A stretch of 64,000 nt of DNA from positions 47,504 to 111,503 of the forward strand of contig MPNW01000108.1 in assembly GCA_011800805.1 (NCBI GenBank). The letters are read 5' to 3'. Made by a program: the position numbers and the translations under genes. The stretch is from Hirudo medicinalis (taxonomy: Eukaryota; Annelida; Clitellata; Hirudinida; Hirudinidae). This document shows positions 11,084-23,600 of the stretch, one piece after another. Below the pieces are notes generated by a model. It had not been told where the DNA came from. It worked only from the letters and a program-made list of their open reading frames with translations, and did not search any database. Positions within the stretch are counted from its first letter, which is position 1. Each line of letters opens with the position of its first letter.

Positions 11084-11600
11084 TTATATTGGATCAGGTG
11101 TGCTACTTGCACTTCTGCTGCCCCTTGATGGTTCTGAATTGCAATTATCGATTTAATGTCGAGCCATGCATTATAAGTACGTAAGAACTAAAAATATGAA
11201 CTGTCAATGAACTTACGACAAATTTTTTGGATTACTTTCTGACCTAAATCCGACGTGGACACGTGCCTCTACAAACCGCATCGTGATTTTAATAACATTC
11301 AATCTTTAAAAAATTTCCTTCAGAAATGATTCTGTTTCTACATTAAATAAACCTTCTGAGACAAAATTATACAATAATTACAAAACACATAATCTCATAA
11401 TCATAACCAACTGGCTCATTAAGACCTTAACCTAAAGATGAATGAAAACCTAAAAGTTAAACCGATCCATTTAGCATAAACAAAACTCACATGTGGACTT
11501 TTGAAATGTGGTGATTTTGGTTTAAAAGGAGCCATGGCTTGGCTGACTCCTTCGGCCAGCACAAATTTCTCTCTACAATCTGGTGAAACTTTTCTCTTCG
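11084..11600 (-). CDS. Spectraplakin C-terminal tail exons, including a proposed 25-base microexon
   Basis: Exon 11491-11600 (acceptor TTTTCAG/CGAAG, donor CAT/GTGAGT) encodes [20 protein letters not shown], closely matching the conserved segment after GAS2 in MACF1 and dystonin. The last exon begins at 11133 after TTCAG. In one frame it reads [15 protein letters not shown] then stop (11084), which resembles the Gly-Ser-Arg tail used by spectraplakins for microtubule and EB1 binding. Reaching that frame from phase 0 needs one extra base. A 25-base segment at 11244-11268, flanked by TTTGTAG and GTCAGA, supplies it (RHVSTSDL). Skipping it gives a different, more hydrophobic ending of about 51 residues. 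The first exon is firm; the microexon is inference. Confidence 0.6.
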
Positions 11601-14600
11601 CTGAAAATGTCGATTAAGGTTCATCAAAACAATTGGAACTGCTGATTATTGTTTGTGAGATGCAAGAAAGGTGATCAGAAATTAAACTAAAGCCATCAAT
11701 TGTTAAGACAACTAAAAATATACTAACCAGGAATAATATATAAAGAAATAAAAGAAATAATTATAGTATTTAATTATGAAAATAAATTAAGTACATTTAC
11801 AAATTCTACGATGTAGGTAAACGTACCTCGGCAGGGATCATTCTTGAGTAGAAACTCCTCGAGGGTCACCCATCCCCCTCCAACCCTCACCATGACGCAA
11901 CTTCTTTGGATTCGGACCAGTCTCAGCTTTTCCGACAATCCGAACTGCCGCGCAAAAGGTTTCGTCGATAAAACTTCCAATAAATAATTCCCCAAAATGC
12001 ATCAAAACCTTGTATTTTCCTTCAGAGTGCTTCACAATCAAATATTTCCTCTGGCAGCAACACTTTTGAGAAAGCCTCTCGATTTCATTTTTTATTTTAA
12101 CCGTGTCACTCTAAAAAATGATTAAAGTCATTCGACGTAAAAGCGAGTGCCGACGTTCGAGGATGCATCGGAATAAAAACAATGATTTCTCAAAAACCTC
12201 TTCAACAACGGAACTCTGCATGTTGGAGGCGAACTGTTTGTAATCTATGAAGCCATCTTCATCAAACAAATCTGCCACAATCTCAGCCTCCACTGCTGAA
12301 GTCGTGAAATCTAAGATGCAATTACTTGGCATTTAGTTGTTTTAGGAAGTGTCATTGTTAATTTGTATAATATCACCTACAAATTATTATCATCATCATC
12401 ATCATCATTATCATTATAAATTAGATGTAATGATGCAATTTAAAAGTTATGACATAATATTTGCATTAAAACGTTATAAAAATCAATTTAAAGTTTATGC
12501 TTACTTGAATTTAAAATCCCTTGAATGAAATCACTCCTTTTGATCTTTCCTGTGAATTTCCTGTCATACTTTCTGAACAAGTTGATGACCCTCGAGAAGT
12601 TATTGTTCATCCACTTGAAGAACTTTTCCATCCATTCATCCGGATCAAAGTTTTTCAGCTGTTCCATCTTTATTGAAAAATGCATCATAATAAAATCTTC
12701 TGAAGATTCTTGGTAATTATGGCACGATGGAAAAATGTAAAATGTATCTTAAAGAACGGTCAACGTGCAGATCAAGATCGTTTTGAAAATACTTCATAAA
12801 TTTCTGGATTTAATTTAATTCAACATCCAAAGTAATAAATGCTTAATATGATTAATTTGTCAACTTCAGAAGGCATGAGAATAAAAGGTAATTAATTTAA
12901 TTTCATGTTAAAATTGTAAAATAAATGCTTACCTTGTACAGCCTGTCAGTGGCATCTTGGAGTTTCCTTCTCCTGTCCATCATCAAGACCCATACCTGTT
13001 TCCACTTGTCGTTCAAGAAACTCACACGATCATTCTTGAACTTCCTCTCGGGTGTCCCTCTTCCTCCTCGTCCATGGAGGTGCTTACTTTTATTGATTTT
13101 TAAAAAATAATATTTATTCGAGACCATCTTGCTTCATCATAATTTCATAAATATTTTCTAACAAACCAAAGTCCAAATATCACATCTAGAGTTCTAAAAC
13201 AGAATATTTATCCATAAATCTGATTTTTATTTGATGCAATGTAATTATACAAATATGTGTGTGCAAACATTGTTAAAAATTCAGACAACTGATACAAAAT
13301 GAAAAGAAATTTCACAAAAGCTAACAACCTTGAAACTTCCCTTTTCCAGACAGAAGAACTTCCTCCATGTATTCTTCCACTCTTCATCAATTTGTCAAAC
13401 ATTGTTTGTTTACCTTGCAATTCAGCTTCCAAGAGCTTAAAATACAAAAATACTTCTCAAATGATGCAAAGTTAAAAATAAAATGCAACATCAACTTCAC
13501 TGGCATTCAATTAATCAGAAATGGTGCAATTATTAATTTAAGAATTGATTAATTAACAATTAAATAATAATAATAATAATAAACAATTAATTAACTGAAT
13601 TAAAAAATATAGATCAGTGTTCATTGCTAGCAAATCAAACCTCAAAGTCTTGAAAGAGTTGTTCCACAATGGGAAGGTTCTCCACCACAGGCTGCTCATC
13701 ATCTGCTCTCAATTTCTTTTCCGTTTCCAAAAGCCACGAGATGAGGTCTTCCAGTTCTTGTCCACCTTTTCTGACCTCGTCGAGTGTGGAAACGAGGGAT
13801 GATTTCTTGGAGGACAACTGTTCATTGAGGACTTCGCATCTTTTAAATATGATTTCCAAGCAATTTAAACACAAAACATGTCTGTCATGATAATTTTACT
13901 GTTAATAAATAAATATTACTGAGTAAAATATATTAAAAATTATTACAATATATCGTATGTGTTCAAACTGATAGATCATAAGCTAAAAAAAAAAAAGAAA
14001 AAGAATATTGTGAAAAGAGAGACCACCTGTTCTGAAAGTTTTTGAGCCATGCAGTTAAATCTTGGAGCACATCAGGGTGGGCCTGCATGAGGACTTCATT
14101 TGTCAACTCCAGAAACTTCTCCACTTCGGGCTTTCCTTCCAAAATAATTTTCTCCATGTCCTGGAATATTTGTTAACCTTTGAATTTAATTTAATGAAAT
14201 AACTTGAAGTGCCTCATTCATTATAATCTTTAAAGCACTAAAATGAAGTAAAACTTTAACATCATTAAAATTTCAGCTAATGTTAAAAAAAATAAGATTT
14301 TGAAAATTAAGATCTTTTGCAATTTGTAAGGTAATATCTTAAATTAATTTAATAGCATGAATAAATTTAAAAATCTTGATTAGTGATAGAGACACAAACA
14401 TCTCGAGCATTACCTCGACTTGGAGGAGATGCTGCTGAAGAATTTCTTCATCCTCGGAGAGAAGAGGGAGGAGCATCTCAACTGCCTCCTCTGAGCTCTC
14501 CAGCCATGTCATCAGTTCCTCTGCCTTAGTATCAAATGCCTTTGCCTATTTTGACATCAAGTTTTACATTTTATTTGTTTCACTAATGTGATAAAACTTA

Positions 14601-17600
14601 CATTAGTCATCAAAATAAAACACTTATACAGCATGTTTTGCAAATCTTTTCACAAATAATAGATTAAAATATTGAAAATTATAAATGGAACATTAAAAAG
14701 TAATGTGAAAGAATATAAGTTGTAATGTAAAGATGCAAATGCATGACAAATCATGCAAAACTCTCAGACCTTCTCTAGGGATAGTCTGATCTGCTCTGAT
14801 TTGGTGGCAGCCAGGCTATGAACCACGTTCCATTTGTGTTTCAGTTCGAGAATTTCTGCTTGAATCAGATCATTTCCACCACTGATGTCTGCTTGTTTCT
14901 CACAATTGTTGTTGTTGTTGTCGCCTGCATTTCGGCCTAACAAGGTGTTTTTGTAAAGTTCTTCGATGGTGTTCATGACCGACGTTCGAAGGGAAAGTTC
15001 TTCCAGGAAAACCTGAACAAATGTTTATGTCAAGGACTTCGATTTCATTGAATTCCACACGTCAACAATACAAACATTGTGTTCCTCCTCAAGTTCTGTC
15101 ACAAAGTCAAGGTTGCCACAGAGATTCCGTTGATCTGAAAGCTGAGGTTCTGCTTTGCTCAACCATTCGATCAGAGCTTCCACTCGTTCTCTCAGTTCTG
15201 CACGTTTCAGCAACGACTCCTCCAACTTTTGTTGCCTGTTCAACGATGTATTTTCATGGTGAACCCCAAATAAGTTGGAGAAATTTAGTCCAGGCAGAAT
15301 CAAACATAATCTACAAATACTTAATAACTATTTCATTCAGAGGCAGATTAAGTGAGTTTCATTCTCTTTACTAAAACCTAGCTGAGAAATGTTGTCGCGA
15401 AATTGTTTTACACGAGTAAAGTAAACTTTTTACGTAAGTAATTTCAAATTATCAAAAACAGAAGAAAGATTCTGTTTGAAAATTATTTAATCAAATAAAT
15501 CTAATTAAATCAAATAAGAACCAAATTCACCATTCTGCAGATTTCTGGCACAAATGATTCCAGAGGTTTTTAATAAGGAGCAGGTCTTCATTGTGTATTT
15601 GTTGGTCTTCAGAAGAACTTTTGTCAAGCAGAGATTTGAAAAAACTTAGAATCAAGTCATAGTGGGACTGCTTCTTGCACAGCTGTTGCTGGAAATTCTG
15701 ATGATCTTTGAGCTGATGCTTTATAGTTTCTATGTTGTTCATTTGATTCAAGCTTTGCCTTTCCATGAGTTGCTGGAGATTTTTATTCAAGTTTTGAAGA
15801 CAGGCAGTTGTAAATGGAGGAGGACATAAACAAATCAATGGATTGTCTTACAAATGGCCACTAATGATTATGTAAACATAATAAATAAATTATTCCTCTA
15901 GGATGCTTAACAAATCTATAACCATAGTTGAAGAATTGAACAAAACATGCACATACTTGTTCCATGACATTCAGATGCCCAACAAAGTTGGAACAATTTC
16001 TTTCCAGTGCAGTGGCAGCTTTCAATGCTTTATTGTATGAGGAGAGCAATTTGGCAACTTTTAGTTGGCTATTTCTGAACGATTGCCACATTCTCTCCAT
16101 CATCTGCCTGATGATCAAGGCTTCTGTTTTGCTACTTGCATTCTTCAACTCGAGTGCCAAGATTTCCAATCTCTTTAACTCACTTTTTTTGTCACTTAAT
16201 TCTTTTTTTAAAGACTATAAAGAAATATTATTACATGAATATATTCATGCATTTATTCAAAAGTACAAGATGATCTTTATTATAGCTTTATTATTTATTC
16301 GGAATTAATATTCACTTTCAAATGCATAAAGACCAACGGCATCAACGATATTGCAGAAATTTAACAACAATTATTACAATGTCCCCAAGCAGACCTGAAG
16401 AAGAGATATTTTCAATTGACATCCATCAGCTGAGGTTCTAACAGGAATACATTCTTTAACTCTCCCATCAAATCCTGCGAGCCACTCTGTGAACGTGGCA
16501 TGATTCTTGTCAAACGTTTTGTAAACTTCAGAAGCATTGCTGAGCTTTTTCTTCCACTTGTCCAAGTTCTTGCAGGTGATTTTCTTTTTTGAACCAATTG
16601 AGTCAATTGCTTTCCTGAGACTGGCAACAGACACATCCTTTGAATGTCTCACTTCATAACTTTGTGAAGCCAGCAATATGTCTATTCGAGGTTCCATATC
16701 ACCAAAACTTTTTGCTTGGGACTAAAATTAACAGGCAGGGAATTGCACTTAAAATTACCATTAGCAGATGCCACACAGTTTCAGTGTCACAGTTATTTTT
16801 TCAATTTCAACTTAATTGTAGTACCTGCAGTTCCTGATGTTGCTGTTGGAATGAGGTAGAAGGTCTTGAATAAATATTTGAATGAGTTCTGGCAACATTG
16901 TTGATTCTATCAAGCTCCTCTGACATTGCTTCTAAATGTTCATCAATTCCTTTGGCCTAATATGAATTGAAGCAACCAATTTTTATTAATGAACTTCATA
17001 AAATTTTAAGGGATGCAGGCATTCAATGTAAAACATTCAATTTAAAACTAGCAGACTAAGGAGATGGAAGATTTTGAGATTATTGAAAATACCTCTTCAA
17101 GCAATCTGTCTATGTCAACTTGCTTAATTCTGATTTTGGAAAGACTTTGATCCATGTTGTTCTTGATTGAAGCCATCCTCTGGCTCATTTGTTTCAATTT
17201 CTTGTCAGTCCTGCTGCTTTCGTTCAATGCATTGGTTATAATTCGAATGCTCGGCTGGTGATTGTTTATGTCGGCTTTGTGCATCTTTATGATTAATCGA
17301 ATGCATTGATTAATTATTTACATAGGTAACAGCAACAAGGATGATTATGATAACAACTGCACAAATACCTCCAATTGATTCTGAATGGAACTGATCTGTA
17401 AAGTGCACCCTTTAATAGGTTTTGGAAGGCTCACAATGCTCTCGGCTTTGTCATCGGACCACTTGTAAAGATCTTCCAATATCGCTTCTAATTTACTCGA
17501 GTCGTTTGAAAGCATACTTTGCAGATTAAGATCCTAAATAAATTATAGAAACAGGCATAATCAAACTTTTTAACGTCATTATAAATGATATAAACAGAAT

Positions 17601-20600
17601 TTCAAGAAGTAAGACAAAAAAAATGGCAATTTAAATTTGAAATAAAAAATTAATTGAACCTATTAAGTTTTCACAAAGTGAAGCACTTACAATTCTCTTG
17701 GATATCTCGTTGGTCAGTTGCATCCATTTTGACTTGAGTTCTTTAACCTGTGCCATCAAAAGTGGTGCACTGCCAGATTTTCTCTTTTTAATGAAATCTT
17801 TCAATCGAATCTTCAGGCCATAAACTTCACTTAACTTCAAGCATCCCTTTCATACAAATTCTGAACAATGTTTAAGGTATGTTTAAATTTGTATACACGT
17901 GCGGACAAAGGCAGGAAATTTAAAATAATTGTTGGACATTTATTTGAAAAATAATCGGGTTATAAGGTAAGTTAATATTGCAAATGAAATTTAATAGCAT
18001 TATTACAAATTCTTACACCGAATATAATGCTGTTAAATAATAAATTGGTGATATTTTATAGTATTACAAATAATAAACAACTCAAAATGCTTTTGTAGCA
18101 GACAATCAACTTAGAAGGAAGATTGAAGTCAATGAAATTACATAATAATGATATTATTTATTATATATTAATGATATTATTTAATATATATTGGTTATAT
18201 TATTTAAACTTCCCATTAAAAGCATAAAATTTAAAATCCAAAAATATGGAGGTGCACCTGAAGAAATTGTTCTGCCATTTTTGCATCACTTGAACTTTCA
18301 TTGAAATCACTGAGTTGCTGTTCGGAGTCCTCGAGACATTCCAAATTTTCCTTTAATTAAAAAACATCTCCAGACATCATCATCAACATCAATACTGACT
18401 TGCACAATTCTTGAATTAAATTCTTAAATAAACATTTACTAGAAGACAACCCAAACTCGATGCTAATTATGTGAGTTGAATACTTAGCATTGGAAGTTCT
18501 TATGTACTAACTGCTTATAACTTAGAAAGATAACAGTACAAACTAATTGTTTATAACTTAGATAAATAGTACAAAATCAATATAAACCCACATCAAGCCT
18601 CGACTTCAAGAAAGATAAATCTTTTAATTGGCTGTCGACTTCAGTGGAAATGGAAACCTGAAAATGTCTGAGGTCTGTGAGTTGATCCTGCAATCCTTCT
18701 AAGGTACTCAAAATTTCTAGTCTGTCGGCCTCATCCACCTTGCTTGACAACTCATCACCAGCATGTTTGAGATCAGATATTTTGTGGAACAGATTCTCAA
18801 TGGTCTCCTCTGCACTCTGTTTTTAAGTAAAAGGCTTGAAATTGGCATTTGTAATTAATTACAAATATAACATAAACATTGTTTAGAATAATAAGATAAT
18901 AGATTGATAAGAGGTAATAAGATAAATTGTTTGAACAATATAGTTAATTTATTACAAATGTAACATAAACATTGTTTAGAATAGTTTAAGTAATATAACA
19001 TCTACATCTGATGTACAATGCTAAGTTCTTGGTTGAACTAACTTGGATGGCAGATGAATGCTCGGCGAGTGATTGAGTGTTTGAGGGAGGAGTTTCATTA
19101 AATGAGTTGAAGTTTTGCTCAAGATATTCTTCCAATTTCCTAGCTTCACTGGAGATTGATGCTTGGGAATTCCAAAACTTCTGCAAGGATTTCAGAACTT
19201 TTTCCAACAATTTCTTTTTCCTATCAACTTCATCCATCACCGATTGGTAAACATCTGCCATGTGTTTGGCCTTTTCAACCAGTTCTGTGTTATATTATTA
19301 AAAATTATTTAGTGGCTTAAAAGTGCTAGGAGTAAAATATTCCTATTTTCACAACAATAATGCAGGTTTAATAGTACACAATTTTGTCCAAAAATTGCAC
19401 ACATATTTTATTATACATTATATAGTCTAGTATTATAATCTTGTGACCATTTACCACAAAGTAATGCAATGCTTCTTTTGAGCAACAACAAAGAGCAACC
19501 ACAATGTGTTGTGGCTCTTTCAAACATCAAACAATTTCTATATTTCTATATTATATTGGATGATATTATATTGGATGATATTGCATTGGATGATATTATG
19601 TTAGTACAATTTTATTCAAATGTGTATTCTCCTATTAAATCTCCTCAAGTAACCTTGTGATCCATGGGGTGAAGGAGTCATGCCCTGCTGAACTTGTTCA
19701 GAAAAATCCAAAGAGGCGGCCCGAAGAAACTCCACAGTTTCCTTCTTGCTCTCCATGTTTTCCTTAACTGTTCTGATGTCCTCGATGTGCTCCAATAGTT
19801 TCTCTGTTGAGCAGGGAACTGAATCTGTTATTTCAATTTCTACCAGGGTTGATTCAAACATTTCAGAGAGGTCATCAATTTTGTCGGACATCTAAAAATT
19901 TTAAAATACGTTTTTACTAATTAAAATATCAAAAGAATGTTACAAATCACACAGTGCATCACAAAGTGCACAAATATTACATACGACCATGTTTAAAGAT
20001 AAGTTCTTAAACCTGAGCTGATTCATAAAATGCCTGGTCCAACTCATTGATTTTGTTCTGGCAAGAAACTTTGGCACCACTGAATTTCCCATTGACTTCA
20101 TTAATCACTGCTTCAAATTCTTCTTTATTTTCAGTCCCCAAAAATCTCATAAGTGCCAAAGCTGTTTTATTGAAGCGATCCAACAAGAATCTTTGGTCTA
20201 CCAGTTTCTGCCTCAAAGCCTAAAATAACAGTTAAATAATCTAATCATTCTCCTCAAGCAACTCCTAAAACAACTTAGATTTTATCTTAAGGGAAACAAA
20301 GTAAATGTATTTGTATTTGAAAAAAGTTACGAGCCTTGAAATCATCTTGCCGTTGCCTTATTGGCTGAAGAGAAGCCAATGAGTGATCCAACGATTTGTA
20401 AGACATAGCAAACTCATCGAGAAACCTTTTGATTTCATTCATTGTTTCATGGAATTGAACAGCTAATGGCTGAGTCTGCTCGAGGACATGCACCTTGGAA
20501 GTGCTCATCTGAAACATTGATAAACACACTTTCTCAGATTTTCAATTATTTAATGGCGTTATTATTTTATGTAGTCAAATAACCAGCACAAATATTCATC

Positions 20601-23600
20601 AATTTAAAAAAAAATTCTTTTAATTTAAATAAACATAAATCATTAATCATAAATTTTCAATTACCTGAAAAGTAAAACAAATGTGTTAAAGATGAAAAAT
20701 GTGAAGCAACCTTGAAACAGGAATCAATATCCCGCGTCAATTTGCCAATGTTTTCGTCGAGTGCGGAGTCAACTTCAAAAATTCTACTTTGCCGCCTCAC
20801 GGTGGAGATGATATTTCTTGATTTGCTTTTAAGCGACAACACTTTGTCATGGAGGTTCTTCAAAATGAGGGAAGTAACAATTGCAAGCACAATTTGATAC
20901 TCATAGCCATAATCACAATGCCACTATAAAAGATTACATAATTTCTGATGGATCTTAATTATCTTGTTCATTTGTTCAGCTCAATAAAAGGAAACAAATA
21001 AAATAACAACAGCAACATCAACAACAATAATAATGCTAATAAAATAAAATAATTTACAAACTAATAATAAATGTTATTCCAAAGTATGCCACCTTTTGTT
21101 GCATGAGCTGATTCTTGAGACTCAAAGGATCAATGCTGGGTTTTAATTGTGAAGAAAGGATTCCTTTCAACTCATGAACCAATCTCAGGAGTTCTTCCAC
21201 TTCTTCTTGGAGCTGTTGGAGGACAAGCTAAAATATACTTTTTATTATATTTTATAATATTATATATTATTATTGTTATTATTACTGCTATTATTATTAT
21301 TATTATTATTATTATTATCATTAACATTATCAATCATTATCATTATTATATTATTATTATTATTATTAATTGCATAATTTTTGTAATATTTTCAACTAAT
21401 ATTTCAAGAGTCAATTGCACTTTCAGCTTTTGGCCTTGAACCACATTAGAAGTTACTTCTGACTTGATAAATGTGCACTCCTGCAATCATCCATCACTCT
21501 TGATCATCAACAGGGGCAAACTCCTCAGAGGAGCAATGAAACTACATCTTCAATCCAACATCAGTAATATAAATTAACAAGTCAATAAAATGTGAACCTT
21601 TTCTGATTCATCTTGCTTGGCCTTAAAGGTTTCGCTTTTACTTTTAATTTGTGAGGTGATCTTCTCACACCTCGCTTGCTCGTGAGATACAATCTCTGAA
21701 TACTCGTGAATTGCCTTTAGTGAAAGAAATCCCCTGAGTTCTTGCAACAGGTTCTTGAGAGTTTCCAGTTTTAGCTCAAATGCTGCTGATAATTCTTCGA
21801 AGTTCTGAATTCATTTGGAACTCATTAACAAAAAATATCATATTTTAATTGCATTAAAAAAAAATTCATTAACAAAAAGTATCATATTTTAATTGCCTTA
21901 AACAAATTGAAATGGGTGATTATAAAATAAAACCAAACAAACAATATAAATGAAACCTCCAAATCTTTTTGACTCGTAAAAATCTCTTCTTTGCCTTCAA
22001 GTCCATCCAGCAGGTTTGCCATGTTGTGATGAGTTTCAAAGAAGTCTTCCATCAGTTTGGTCCCTCTTGTTAATTTTTCTTTTGATGCATTAAGCTTCAT
22101 GGCAACGTTTTTGAGTCTATGTAAAGTGATCACTTTTACAAATGAAATTCATTATTATAAACTGCAATGAAATTCGCTCTAAATTATTTTATTTATTGCT
22201 AAATTAATTTTAAGCACAAATTAAAACAAAATGTAAGAAATTTCCCAAAATATTTGGTAGCATAAAAATGATAACTGAGGTTACTCAATATTTGTTGTTG
22301 ATTGCCGTTAATATTGTTATTACCTTGATGAAAGGCCAGACAAGTTTTTGTTGAGAGCAGTGGAAACCTCTTCATCAGAAGTAATATCTGATATCTTTGT
22401 CGATATTTCGTAGAATTCACTCAAGGCACTTATGTAATGATTAACTTCTTCTGAGAGCAACTAGAACAAAAAGTCCAAATTAAAAAAATTGCATTTTAAA
22501 AAAGGTGCATCAGAAAGCTAATAAAATCTTATGATGACAAATTATTTAGATCTCATAATTATTGGTTAATTATCCTTCACCCACTAAAATGTTTTATTGG
22601 TGTAATGAACATCTACAACATGTTGTGCATATACTTGTAGTTCGTCCATTGCAGAGGTGCTGGTCTCGATGTCGGTTGATTCCATGTCAACCAGAACTTT
22701 GTCTTCGACTATTTCGAGCCATTGGTGAAAAGAATTGAATTTTTGATGATAAGCAGTCAGTACATCTTGCAATTCATTCAAAGTTTCTTTTGTTTTCTGT
22801 GTTTTTGCGCACAAATCGGTCCAGCTGTCGTTCAATAGTTTGATTTTATTCAATAAACTTTCCTCGTTGCTCTTGTTCAATTGCAGGCTCAGCATCTCTT
22901 CAGCACTTTCAATGTCATTTTTCCAGGCTCTTAGTTTGTCCTGAGCATCCTAAATAAAGGATTTAAAATTTCCATTTGAAATCTCAATGTTGTCGACTAT
23001 TTCTTCTTAGGATGCTATCAACTATAACAGCAATAAATTAATCATATTTCCACCAGCATGCACAATCAACCTACTCAATGCAAGGAAAACAAAGAATTAT
23101 TTATTGGGCAATGTTATCTCACTTTCAAGGCCTGAATTTGTCTCTGGATGTACGATTGGTCAAGTGAGGTTTTGTCACAAGCATCAACTTCTTTCTTGAT
23201 GCAGAGCAGTTGAGACGAATAATTGCTAAGAGCTTCTGAGAAATTCCCCCTTTCCAGGAATGCTTTATGTAGTTTTTGTTCTTCTTCTGCCATCTAATTA
23301 AGCAAATACAACACAATTAATATTTACAATTTACAGATCAGAAGACCAAAATAACATTGCAATATCTTATCAGGATTTGGAAACTTAAAAAATGAATGGC
23401 ACGCATAAAATTGCTAAGGTATAATGTTTTGTAAAGAGCTACTAACTACTTGAAATACAACAGTAAAATAAATTGTTGGACTTCCAATTTAGTATATTAC
23501 TATCAATAAACCACATGTTGATGTGTTGTTAAAAAAAAATCAAGGCATCATCATCATCATCCACCTTTCTGTTAAGACCTGTCCAAAGATCATTTAACTT

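Noticed and set aside
21149..21439. Ile-rich plus-strand protein
   Set aside because: Created by an ATT microsatellite in an intron.
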